NCBI GenBank assembly: GCA_026389845.1
Contig: JAPLHB010000109.1
Span: 95,802-159,801 of the forward strand
Direction: 5' to 3'
Source of the DNA: Chloroflexota bacterium
GTDB taxonomy: Bacteria; Chloroflexota; Anaerolineae; CG2-30-64-16
DNA length: 64,000 nt
Shown: in pieces, positions 9,536 to 20,200 of the stretch
Position numbering within the stretch: the stretch's first letter is position 1
Layout: each line of letters opens with the position of its first letter
Position numbers and translations under genes: made by a program
The notes under the pieces: generated by a model
What the model saw: only the letters and a program-made list of their open reading frames with translations
What the model was told of the DNA's origin: nothing
Databases searched by the model: none

Positions 9536-9603
9536 TTCAGCGCGCCCATTGACCGAAGCGTTATGTTAACCAAAAGCCGTGGGCGCATCGCCTGCGGCTT
9601 TTT
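9518..9603 (+). promoter_or_regulatory. Ribosome-mediated transcription attenuator for the ABC-F gene
   Basis: Four segments are visible. Segment 1 is TGGGCGC (9518-9524), inside the leader ORF. Segment 2 is GCGCCCA (9542-9548). Segment 3 is TGGGCGC again (9580-9586). Segment 4 closes a 14-bp terminator stem (9572-9585 with 9589-9602, two G-U pairs) followed by TTTTT. Segment 2 can pair perfectly with 1 or with 3, and 2:3 pairing destroys the terminator. A ribosome stalled over segment 1 would favour 2:3 and read-through; one that finishes at the stop codon would cover segment 2 and favour termination. This is the classic attenuator logic, inferred from sequence. Confidence 0.75.
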
Positions 9604-9680
9604 CGTGTTGCGTGGTACGTGGTGCGTGTTTCCAAGATGTGCGCTCACCCACGCAACACGCAACACGCAACACGCAACAC
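9604..9680. repeat. Short tandem arrays GTGTTGCGTG / AACACGC flanking the ABC-F start
   Basis: CGTGTTGCGTGG (9604-9615) is the reverse complement of CCACGCAACACG (9659-9670), and the latter starts an array of AACACGC-type units running up to the start codon region. The two arms can form a hairpin in the 5' untranslated region downstream of the attenuator. Confidence 0.7.
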
Positions 9681-9689
9681 GAGGCTCCC

Positions 9690-11507
9690 ATGTCCACCAT
9701 ACTGCTCAATCTGACCGACATTTCATACACCTACTTCTCCAACCCCATCCTGTCTGGTCTCAACTGGGAAATCCAGGCCGGGCAGAAGATCGGGCTGGTC
9801 GGCGCGAACGGATGCGGCAAGTCCACGCTGCTCAAGATCCTCTTGGAACAACTCACGCCCGAGGCGGGGGCGATCTTTCGGGTCAAGGAGCTGACCATCG
9901 GGTATCTGCCGCAAGAGGTGGAACCTAACCCCCCGGCCCCCTTCCCTACGAGGGAAGGGGGAGGTGCCCCCCCTCTCCTCGCAGGAGAGGGGGCAGGGGG
10001 TGAGGTCACCGTCCTCGACGTCGCGCTCTCCGGCTCCCCGGAAATCGGCCGCCTGCGCCGCGAGCTGGCCGAGCGCGAGGCGCAGATGGGCGATCCGGCG
10101 GTGTACGACGATCCGGCGCGGCTGGCGCGGGTGATGAACGCGCACGGCCGGCTGCTGCACGATTACGAGGTCGCGGGAGGGCTGACCTACGAGAACCGCG
10201 TCCGCTCGACCCTGCGCGACCTGGGGCTGGGCGACGAGACCTTCGACCGGTCGTTTGACATCCTCAGCGGGGGGCAGGCTAAGCTGGTGGGCCTGGCGCG
10301 GCTGCTGGTGTGGCGACCCGATCTGCTGCTGCTCGACGAGCCGGATAACCACCTCGACGTGGCGGGCAAGCAGGTGGTGGAGCGGCTGGTGGCCGAGTAC
10401 GACGGCGCGGTGGTCATCGTCTCGCACGACCGCTACCTGCTCGACCAGTGCGTGAATCGCATCGCCGAGCTTGACCGCGGTCAGATCGCGGTCTGGCCCG
10501 GAACCTACTCGACCTACGCGGTCAATAAGCAATTGGCGGTGTTGCGCCAGGAGCAGTTGTACAAGGCCCAGCAAAAGCGTATCAACCAGATCGAGGCGGC
10601 CATCACCCGGTTCGAGCTGTGGGCCAGCATTGTCGTGGATGAACGGCACGCGCGCCAGGCCCGCGCGCGCTACAAGATGCTGGAGCGCATGGAGCGGATC
10701 GAGCGTCCCGGCGAGCAGCGGCGGATGAAGCTGGAGTTGGGCGGCTGGCGGGGCAGTAATAAGGTATTGGATATCGGTAAATTGGAAAAGTGGTTTGTGG
10801 ATCAGACGACGGGGGATGTGAATGTCGTCCTGAACGGCGTTGATCTGCTCATCTGGCACGGCGAGCGGGTGGGGCTGGTGGGACCGAACGGCGCGGGCAA
10901 GTCGGTACTCTTCCGCTGCATCCTGGCCGCGGCGCCCCCCTCACCCCCCAACCCTTCGACTCCGCTCAGGGCAGGCCTTGGGGGGAAAGGTGCTCCCCCA
11001 GAATTGGGGGCCGGGGGGCCGTCCGTTGACCGACCTGACGGCGGTACGATCAAGCTCGGCCCCAGCGTGAAGATCGGCTACTACGCCCAGCAGCACGAGA
11101 CGCTGCACCCCGACTGGACGGTGATGCAGGAGATCCGCGACCTGCGGCCGATGTACGAGACCGAAGCGGTCGCGTTCCTGGGCAAGTTTCTCTTTACCTA
11201 CGAAGCCTGCCAGAAGCAGGTGCGGCAGCTCAGCGGCGGGGAGCGGAGCCGGTTGCAACTGGCCCGGCTGATGCTCTCCGACGCCAACTTCCTGCTGTTG
11301 GACGAGCCGACTAACAACCTGGACATCCCTTCGGCCGAGGTGCTGGAAGCCGCGCTGGAGGAGTTCAACGGCACTGTGCTGGTGATTTCCCACGACCGGT
11401 ACTTCCTGGATCGGATCGTGGATCGGGTGGCGGGGCTGGAGGACGGCAAGCTGGTGGAGGTGGAGGGCGGGTACAGCGATTATCTTAGCAAGTTCGGTGG
11501 AAAGTGA
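9690..11507 (+). CDS. ABC-F family ATP-binding protein with two repeat-derived insertions
   Basis: This is a soluble tandem-ATPase protein of the ABC-F class, which act on ribosomes in translation or antibiotic protection and have no membrane domain. Domain 1 shows GANGCGKST, LSGGQAKLVGLARLL and LLLLDEPDNHLD. Domain 2 shows GPNGAGKS, LSGGERSRLQLARL and LLLDEPTNNLD. A linker rich in Arg and Lys (about 290-375) joins them. The ATG at 9690 gives MSTILLNLTDISY; the longer reading upstream translates tandem arrays and was rejected. Two Pro/Gly-rich palindromic insertions keep the frame open (encoded by 9931-10004 and 10933-11030). It lies alone behind a promoter and attenuator, which suggests inducible expression. 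Which ABC-F subfamily it belongs to cannot be settled here. Confidence 0.9.
   Translation: MSTILLNLTDISYTYFSNPILSGLNWEIQAGQKIGLVGANGCGKSTLLKILLEQLTPEAGAIFRVKELTIGYLPQEVEPNPPAPFPTREGGGAPPLLAGEGAGGEVTVLDVALSGSPEIGRLRRELAEREAQMGDPAVYDDPARLARVMNAHGRLLHDYEVAGGLTYENRVRSTLRDLGLGDETFDRSFDILSGGQAKLVGLARLLVWRPDLLLLDEPDNHLDVAGKQVVERLVAEYDGAVVIVSHDRYLLDQCVNRIAELDRGQIAVWPGTYSTYAVNKQLAVLRQEQLYKAQQKRINQIEAAITRFELWASIVVDERHARQARARYKMLERMERIERPGEQRRMKLELGGWRGSNKVLDIGKLEKWFVDQTTGDVNVVLNGVDLLIWHGERVGLVGPNGAGKSVLFRCILAAAPPSPPNPSTPLRAGLGGKGAPPELGAGGPSVDRPDGGTIKLGPSVKIGYYAQQHETLHPDWTVMQEIRDLRPMYETEAVAFLGKFLFTYEACQKQVRQLSGGERSRLQLARLMLSDANFLLLDEPTNNLDIPSAEVLEAALEEFNGTVLVISHDRYFLDRIVDRVAGLEDGKLVEVEGGYSDYLSKFGGK
9931..10004. 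repeat. In-frame palindromic repeat 1 in the ABC-F gene
   Basis: Two hairpins occur in series: CCCCCTTCCCT with AGGGAAGGGGG (9937-9961), and a CCCCTCTCCT arm with AGGAGAGGGG (near 9969-9993). The encoded peptide reads NPPAPFPTREGGGAPPLLAG, unlike any ABC-F segment. The same hairpin type lies between genes at 31557-31590. Confidence 0.85.
10933..11030. repeat. In-frame repeat 2 in the ABC-F gene
   Basis: C-rich and G-rich arms surround a CTTCGACTCCGCTCAGG core, the same word found in the large intergenic elements. It encodes PPNPSTPLRAGLGGKGAPPE, inserted between the second Walker A helix and the next beta strand. It is a composite of two repeat families. Confidence 0.8.
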
Positions 11508-11541
11508 AGTGCCAGGCACTTTTCGGAAGTGCCTGGCACTT
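11507..11541. terminator. Bidirectional hairpin between ABC-F and histidine phosphatase genes
   Basis: AAGTGCCAGGCACTT and AAGTGCCTGGCACTT pair around TTCGG. It begins at the last base of the ABC-F stop codon and sits between convergent genes, so it can serve both. Near-identical palindromes recur inside feoB (49817) and at 58877. Confidence 0.75.
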
Positions 11542-11550
11542 GACCGGCAA

Positions 11551-12171
11551 TTATATGCGCAAGTGGCACGTGTCGTTCAACGATAGCAGCGTGAACTCGC
11601 CGCGCTCTGCGTCCAGGTCGAACACGTTGATGGCGGCCGTGTCCTGCCCGATGCGCCACAGGCGATCCAGCCCCAACCCCAGCACTCCCAGCAGGATCAC
11701 CCGGTTCATCACCTGATGCCCTACCAGGACGACCGTCTCATCGGGATGCCGGCCGGCGATTTCGTGCACCGCGGCCATCGCCCGGTCACGCACGAAGGCC
11801 AGGGCCTCGCCGCCGGGAGGCAGCGTTTGATCCGGCGTCTCAAACCACGAGCGCACCACCTCGGGCCAGCGCGCCTGCGCCTCTTCCACGGTCAGCCCCT
11901 GCAATTGGCCGAAATGGATGTCCAGCAGACCGCCGTGTGGCTGCGCCGTCAGGCCGAGCGGCCCGGCGATCGCTTCCGCGGTCTGCCGGGCGCGGCCGAG
12001 CGGGCTATGGTAGACCGCGACCGGCTGCCAACGCGCAGCCACTGCCTGGCCCGCGGCCGCGGCTTGCGCCAGCCCGGTCGCGTTCAGCGGCACGTCGCTC
12101 TGCCCGCGAAAGCGCGGGTTGCGGTTCCATTCGGTCTCGCCGTGGCGGACGAGGATGAAACGGGTGGTCAT
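11551..12171 (-). CDS. Histidine phosphatase (phosphoglycerate mutase-like), 206 aa
   Basis: This is a cytoplasmic enzyme of histidine phosphatase branch 1. The catalytic loop LVRHGETEWN lies at residues 7-16, with RHG supplying the phospho-accepting His. SPLGRARQTAEAI supplies the second Arg, GEALAFVRDR carries the Glu region, and VVLVGHQVMNRVIL the second His. The length matches cobalamin-type or broad-range phosphatases. It lies convergent to the ABC-F gene and downstream of enolase on the same strand, separated by a tandem array. Neighbour enolase makes a glycolytic mutase conceivable, but the family is promiscuous, so no specific substrate is assigned. Confidence 0.88.
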   Translation of the reverse strand: MTTRFILVRHGETEWNRNPRFRGQSDVPLNATGLAQAAAAGQAVAARWQPVAVYHSPLGRARQTAEAIAGPLGLTAQPHGGLLDIHFGQLQGLTVEEAQARWPEVVRSWFETPDQTLPPGGEALAFVRDRAMAAVHEIAGRHPDETVVLVGHQVMNRVILLGVLGLGLDRLWRIGQDTAAINVFDLDAERGEFTLLSLNDTCHLRI

Positions 12172-12183
12172 GGATGTCCCCGT

Positions 12184-12360
12184 AGTGCGTACTGCGTACT
12201 ACGTAGTGCGTACTGCGTAGTGCGTACTGCGTACTGCGTAGTGCGTACTGCGTAGTGCGTAGTGCGTAGTGCGTAGTGCGTACTACGTTTACGCGGTTGG
12301 GACTATGCAACACGCAGTACGTAATACGAAATACGCAGTACGTAACACGCAACACGCAAC
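12184..12360. repeat. Tandem array of GTGCGTACT / GTAGTGCGTA units
   Basis: About 100 bases of alternating GTAGTGC, GTACTGC and GTACTACG units are followed by an inverted, decayed version (GCAGTACGTAATACG) and then AACACGC units. The unit length is 7-9 bases with no spacers, so this is not a CRISPR array. It fills the gap between enolase and the phosphatase and can fold back on itself. Confidence 0.85.
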
Positions 12361-12363
12361 ATG

Positions 12364-13771
<1,408 letters not shown>

Positions 13772-13796
13772 CATTTGCCTGACGGCAAAACGGCGA

Positions 13797-13829
13797 TCAC
13801 ACGGCACGACGCGAGTCGGTCGCTGCCAT
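13797..13829 (-). CDS. Possible ten-codon leader ORF upstream of enolase
   Basis: ATG at 13829 reads MAATDSRRAV and stops at TGA (13797-13799). The ATG lies nine bases after the -10 box, so it would be almost leaderless. The hairpin 13774-13789 and the terminator follow. The arrangement resembles the ABC-F leader, but no perfect alternative pairing with the terminator was found, so regulation by translation is only a suggestion. Confidence 0.35.
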   Translation of the reverse strand: MAATDSRRAV

Positions 13830-13838
13830 GCGATCGCT

Positions 13839-13867
13839 ATTCTACCACAGCCAGCTATCTTTGTGAA
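13839..13867 (-). promoter_or_regulatory. Sigma70-type promoter of the enolase leader
   Basis: On the minus strand, TTCACA (13867-13862) is 17 bp from TAGAAT (13844-13839), each one base from consensus. It drives toward the terminator at 13739-13771 and enolase; it could alternatively make a short stand-alone RNA. Confidence 0.7.
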
Positions 13868-13947
13868 AAACGACCACAATCCATTTGCGCGGCTACGCGG
13901 CCAGGGCTTGTTCGACGTCTGCCAGGTCATTCCTCGGCAGATGAGAA

Positions 13948-14083
13948 TGTCATGCTGAGCGGGTTGGTCCCGTGTGTTGCGTTGCGGCGAGATTCCAGCG
14001 AAGCATCTCCTTCGCATGACCGAGACTCTTCGCTGGTGGCTCGCCGCGGCGCACTTTCTGTGTCGGACCCGCTCAGAGTGACA
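13948..14083. repeat. Large inverted-repeat element, copy 1
   Basis: It opens with TGTCATGCTGAGCGGGTTGG and closes with CCGCTCAGAGTGACA, with inner arms CCAGCGAAGC and CTTCGCTGG. The 13.85-14.24 kb gap holds this element and the next dyad but no gene. Confidence 0.85.
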
Positions 14084-14138
14084 GCCGATGCGGTTTTCGA
14101 GGTAGATGCCCATGCCGCGCCCGTCAACATGGCGGATG

Positions 14139-14200
14139 AAAATGGGACGCAATGGTTTTTCTTATCCGCGTTTATCCGCGTTCATCAGCGTCCCATTTTC
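14139..14200. repeat. Dyad GAAAATGGGACGC ... GCGTCCCATTTTC
   Basis: Perfect 13-base arms (14139-14151 and 14188-14200) surround TTATCCGCGTTTATCCGCG repeats. It lies 43 bases beyond the stop of the giant RCC1 gene on the minus strand and may act as its terminator. Confidence 0.7.
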
Positions 14201-14242
14201 AAGGCAGGACGGTCAAGATTGGACACACCCTTGTTCTCCAAC

Positions 14243-17200
14243 TCACGGCGCGCCGGGCGTCAACCCGAAGCTGAATGCGCCGACGCGGTTTGAGGCAGGA
14301 TAAACCAGCCCTGCCCTGTCCACCGTTACCACGACGTAGAAATACGCGCCCGTGGGCGAGCCGAACGCGCCCGCGTCGGTGTAGCTGACCGTGTTGCCCG
14401 CGGCCGGCGGGGGCACGTCGTTCAGCTTCTGCGAATCCGCCCCGCCAGGGGTGAAGTAGGGGTTCGTGCTCCGGTAGACTTCGTAACGCGCCACGCTCCG
14501 GCCGCCGTGCGTCCAGGTGAGTCGCGCGCCACCGCTCTCCTTCGCCGCGGCCAGGTCGGTCAGCGGTCCCGCGGCCCACGCGCTGGCGACGTTGTTGGCC
14601 CAGGTCAGCTCGGCCACGCTCCGGTCGGCGTTGACCAGAACGTAGAAGGTGTGCTCGCCGGCCATCGGACTGCCCCACGTCGCGGTCACGTAGACCTGCG
14701 AGGCCGGCGCGATGGCCGGCAGCGTCAACGTCCGCAGGCGGGCCGTGTCGCTGAAGACCGCATCCACGTAGATCTCCACGGTCGCGGCCGGCGCGGCCAC
14801 GCTGCCGAAGTTCGACACCGCCGCGGTCACCACCATCGTGCCATCGGGCAGCGGCACGGCCCACACGTAGAGCGGGTTGACCGACAGGTCGGGCCGGACG
14901 GGCAGTGCCAGGCTGCTCGTGTTGTTGGCCGTGACCACTTCGGTGAAGCTCGCACCGCCAGGGTTGGCCGTCGCGGTCAGCGCATAACTGCCTTCCGGCA
15001 AGACGCCGTAATTCCAGGGCGTGGTCAGCGTGAACGTCGCGCCCGCGGCCAGCGCGGGGAGGGTGTCGGTGACGACCAGACCTGCGAATGAATTCGCAGG
15101 CTGAAATTGAAAGTCGGCTGAAGCCGACTGGGCCGCGCTTGTGTCAGTCTGCTTCAGCAGACTTCCCGTGTCAGCCTTGAACTTCAGTTCAAGGTCATCC
15201 GCGTAAAACGCGACCGTCGTCGTCGGTGAGCCCGTCGTGCCCAGGTTGTGAATGACCGTCACCAGGCCCACGTCGCTCCCGCCCCACGGCTCCGCGCCCG
15301 CGGCCGCCAGCTCCAGGTCGGGGCCGAACGCGGCCAGATGCGCAGTGTTGTCGGCCTCGCTCGATTCAGCGATGGCATTCGCCGGATCGGCCGCTGCGTA
15401 GAGATCGCGGACGCTGCCGGTCTCAGGCACGGTGTATGTGGTCGTCAGGGTCGCGGTAAAGCCCGCCGCCAGCGCCGCGGGCCACACTTGCGTGGCGATC
15501 AGGGTTCCGCCCGCATCCGGGTCGCCGTCGTAGAAGTTCACCGCCACGCCGTCGAGCGCCAGGTCGCCGGTGTTGTGAACCGTGGCCGAGAGGACGACCG
15601 TCGCGCCGGGGGCGGGATGGTCGTCGGAGACCACAAGGTCTGTATCCGCCAGGGTCAGGTTGCGGACAAACGCGTGGGACAGGGTCAGCAGGTCGGTCTG
15701 ACCTTCGGTCGGCAGGGTGTACGTCACCACTTCGCCAGTTTCGGGCATGGTCGTCGTGTGCGTGATCGGCGTGATCGCGGTGGCCGCGTAGCCCAGCAGC
15801 AGCCGGCCGGTGGGATCGAGGCCGGGCGCGGGGTACGCCTCGCTGGCCCGATCGTCGGTCAGGCGCACCGGGTTGCCCCATACGCCGTGCGCCTGGTCGA
15901 AGAACGCCACGAACAGATCCCGCTGCCCCGCCTGGCTGGTGAAGACCGCGGCCAGGTTCCCCGCCGCGTCCTGAACCACGCGGAACTCGTCAATCGCGCC
16001 GATCTCCGCGGGCAACGTCAGCGTCACGACCGCGGCCGTCGCCAGATTTCGTAGGGACAGGGCTTGCCCCTGTCCGGTCGCTCCCTGTCCGGTCCCGACC
16101 AGCCACACCACCAACGGCTCGTTGGCCGCGTTGTACACCACCTGCGGGCTGCGATGACCCAGACCGTCGTCGGTGCGCTGAACAGGCGCGGCCCACGCCG
16201 ACCCATCCCATGCGGCGGTGAATAGTTGCAGCGTCGGCGTGACGCTGCCGGTCGGCGTCAGATAGCGGGTGAACGCGATCGTCGCCGCGTCCATGCCGTA
16301 GCCCGCGGCCAGATCCACCAGACCTGGGATGCCGTCCACCGCTACGGCTGCCGTGCCCCAGCCGCCGTCGTAGAACGCCGCCACGATGCGGTCGGTGTCC
16401 GTGACCGTGCCGCTGAGCAGCCCCGCGTCGTTCTGTCGCCACGCGGTCAGCAGCTTGCCGGCGGCGTTGGCTGTCAGATGTGGGGTCATGTCCAGCGCCG
16501 CGTTGTTCGTCAGCAAGCTGACCGGCGACCAGGTCCCCAGCGTCGGACCATAGACCGCGGTCGCGATCTCGATCTTCTGCGCGGTCGTCACGTCGAACGT
16601 GGCGGTGATGGGCAGCGTCTCGTTCAACCGTTGCCAGACCGCCACCCCCTCCCCGCCCGCGGCCCAGGCGACCTGCGGCGCGCCGTCGAGCCTGTCGTCG
16701 TCGGTGACGCCCGCGGGGACGCTCCACGTGCTGCCGTCCCACCGGCTGAACGCGATCTCCTGCGCCTGGCCGACCGGCTTGGCGATGTCGTCATGCACCC
16801 ACAACAGCAGCGCGTCGCCGCTGACGGGTTGCACCGCCAGCGACGGTTCCGGGTAGGTGTAGACGTTGCTGACCAGGACGCTGGTGATCGCAGTGGTGGC
16901 GGTGAGGCCGAGCGGCTCGATTTCGACTGCATTGTGCGCGAACGCCTGGCGTTTATCCGGCTGGGCGCGGAAAGTCGCGTAGTCTTTGACGGAAGAGTGG
17001 CCGATGAGACCCCATTCCAGCGGCTCCATAGCAGCTGAAGCGAAGGTCAGGGCCATCTGGCCCGATCCAAAGGGCCACTCGGCCAGCTTCCAGTCGCCGC
17101 GGTCTTGGAGACTGAACCAAGCCAGCCTGAACTTATAGCCACCGTAGCCATACGCTTTCACTGATACGATACGCACGTCATCGTCCGAATAGCCGAACGT

Positions 17201-20200
17201 GCCCTTGCCGCCCAGACCGCCATAGATATGCCCTTCAACAACCCAAAGGTCAGCCTGTGCTCCCAGTTCTACTGGAAAGTCCAATCCTATTTGGGCATCG
17301 GCGACGTGAAAAGCTGGCTGAAACGCTACCGTGAAGTCCCCCGAGAATTCCGGCGTGATCTTCACGTACAACTTGGCGCGGTCATTGAGCCAGTCTCGCA
17401 CCTGTGGAACCGCGCTCAACGCAGTATAAGCAGACGGGCCAAAGGGAGGCAAAGCATTAAGTGCTTCAGCTATACCAACATCCCAATTGAACTCCCGCGA
17501 TATCGAACCACCAATTCCGAGTTCCTGGATGACCGCATAAGGCGTTTCTAATCCCAACACACCGCTCAATCTGCCGTGGTATTCGAGATCGAACTCGTGA
17601 CCGATCAACTTCAAGAAAGCCTTGGGTTTTCTGCCCGTCGTAGCCCTATCCCGTTCCCGACTGACCTCAACCTCAAATGCACCACCACGCGTAGGCAAGG
17701 TCATCTTGATGTTGGTTTGCCATTGAAAATGATTCAGATCGCCGGGGAGGAATCCGAAATTGAACTCCTCACATTCTTCCTTCGGGCGACCCTGTTTGTG
17801 CTTGCACAACGGCTGTCCTGGAAAAGCTACTTCCAGCACAAGTGCCTGATTGCCGATGGTCGGCAGAGCGTTAACACCATCCATGATCCACTGCGGCAAG
17901 CGGTAGCCGTCCAGATGCAGGTCGAAAGGTTTGGAGGTCTTGCCACTGCTATGGGCGACGATGCTCAGGACGTTGGGGCCTTCATGCAAACGCTGGTTGA
18001 TGTCCAACTCGAAGCGCGCGCCTTGAGCGTCGGCCGTGACCGACTGGGTGTAGTCGTTGATCGTGAACTCGACGGTACCGAGCGGCTGGCCCTTCCAGTC
18101 CACGGTCGCCTTCAGCGGCAGGCGCAGACCGTCTAGCCCGAGCATGAAGAAACCGTCTTTGGGACAGTTGATCTGCCCACAGTCGCCTTTCACGTCGGCG
18201 ATGACAATGTCTCCGGGCTGCGATGGCGGCGGTTGGGGATCGCCCACCACCGGCGTGAAGGTTACGCTGGCCGATGCGGGAAAGGTCTCGCCGGTGGTCA
18301 GGTCTTGCGCAGTGATGTGCGCCGTACCAGCGGCAGATGAGTGAATTGTGGTAGTGTACTGACCGTCACTGTTCACCATGCCATCAAGCTGGGCAAAGAT
18401 CGAACCAGCTAAGCTGGAAGACAGGCGAACTCTGTGTCCGGCCGGTGCATCGGACAGCGAGATCTGCGCGGTTGCCGAGTTATCGGCGGGAACCGAATCA
18501 GGGGAAGCTGCAAGCGTTGTATGGCGGGTCGCCGCGAAATCCTGCACCGTCGCTTCCGGTGGCACGGTGACCGCGCGCGAGGCGGGCGAGAAGGTGTAGC
18601 CGGGTTTGGTGGGTGTGAGGGTGTAGGTGCCAGCGGGCAGTGTAAGAGTATAGTAGCCGTTGGCATCCGTGACCGTGCTATAGCTTGAGCTGACTGAGAT
18701 GATTACGTCGGAGAGGAAACCATCATTACCCGTAGTGACTCGACCCGAGATCAAATACCGATCACTCAAGCAAGCCTCGATTGTGTTTAGGAACAGATTT
18801 TCATTCCCAGGGAACGCCCCGGAAGCATCGCTATCGAAAAATGAATTGCCATCGGAGTAGATAATGACTCGTCCTGACCCGGCTTGAAGTTTTCCGGTTG
18901 GTATCTCCGCGAGGCCGGTTCCGAGTGAATTTGTTCCTAACGATGAAGCATACGTTCCCAACTGACTTAGCCAACCAGGGTAGGCCTGCGTAAATGAGGT
19001 GACCGTACCATATGGGCCATTCGTTATCGAACTACCGGCTGGGTCCGCAATCACTACTATTTCCGAACCCAGCGTGCCATCGACATCAATTCCGAATGGA
19101 TCAATCAGGCTTTCATTCGCCGCATCGGTTCCAGACCCACCGAACAAATCATTGTCGACAAGCAAAATGGCGCACCCTCCATGATCTACATAGTTGCGCA
19201 ATGCCGATTGTTCGTCAGTCGTGAGAGGATTGATGCATGCATTGTTATTGCTCACGGATGATATGAACAACAAATCAACGCCATCTAAGGCGTCAGAGGT
19301 GATGGTAGAGAATGACTTGTATGTAGCGCCTGGAAAGTTAGTGCTTATCGAACCTCTGGCTTGTGCATAATAGCTCCCATACTGGAGTGATGCCCCACTT
19401 CCACCTCTGACGGAGTCGAATCCTCCGATTACAAAACCAGAACTGGATGTGAGGATGACAAAGTCCTGTTCCGTCGCATCCGGCGGCACAGTGACCGTGC
19501 GCGAGGCCGGCGAGAAGGTGTAACCGCTCTTGCTGGGAGTGAGAGTATACGTGCCCGCCGCCAGTCCGCTGATGGTGTAAGCGCCGTTGCCGTCGGTGGC
19601 CGCGCTGCCCGCCTCGCCGATGGAGACCGTTACGTCAGCGATGGAATGGCCGTCCCCATCGGTAACGCGACCAGACACAGAGTACGTAACTTGGCCCCCA
19701 TACCCTACCACATCCACCGGCGTGTGCCGATCAGTTGTCGTGCCATCGCCCAACTGGCCGTAGCTGTTGTCCCCCCAGCACTTGGCTCCGCCGCCCTGGA
19801 CTGCGTCCATCAATGCACAGGTGTGCTCCCCGCCCGCGACGATGGCCACCAACCCGCCCACCAACCCGCTCACATCCACGGGAGCCGTACCGGTGGTCGT
19901 CGTGCCGTCGCCCAACTGACCGTAGTAGTTGTATCCCCAGCACTTGCCTCCGCCGCCATGGACTGCGTCCATCAGCGCACAGGTGTGACCCCCGCCCGCG
20001 GCGATGGTCATCACTCCGTTCGTCAACCCGCTCACGTCGGTGGGAGTGTAACGGTCGGTTATCGTGCCGTCCCCCAACTGGCCGGTGCCGTTGTACCCCC
20101 AGCACTTGGCTGCGCCGCCATGGACTGCGTCCATCAGCGCACAGGTGTGATACCAGCCCGCGGCGATGGCCAGCACCCCGCTCGCCAACCCGCTCACGTC

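Noticed and set aside
12184..12360. Possible CRISPR array upstream of the phosphatase gene
   Set aside because: Units are 7-9 bases with no unique spacers and no cas genes are nearby, so it is a simple tandem array.
13773..14240. Several open frames in the gap between enolase and the RCC1 gene
   Set aside because: They run through the inverted-repeat element and the dyad at 14139-14200 and have no start signals; the words recur as repeats elsewhere in the window.
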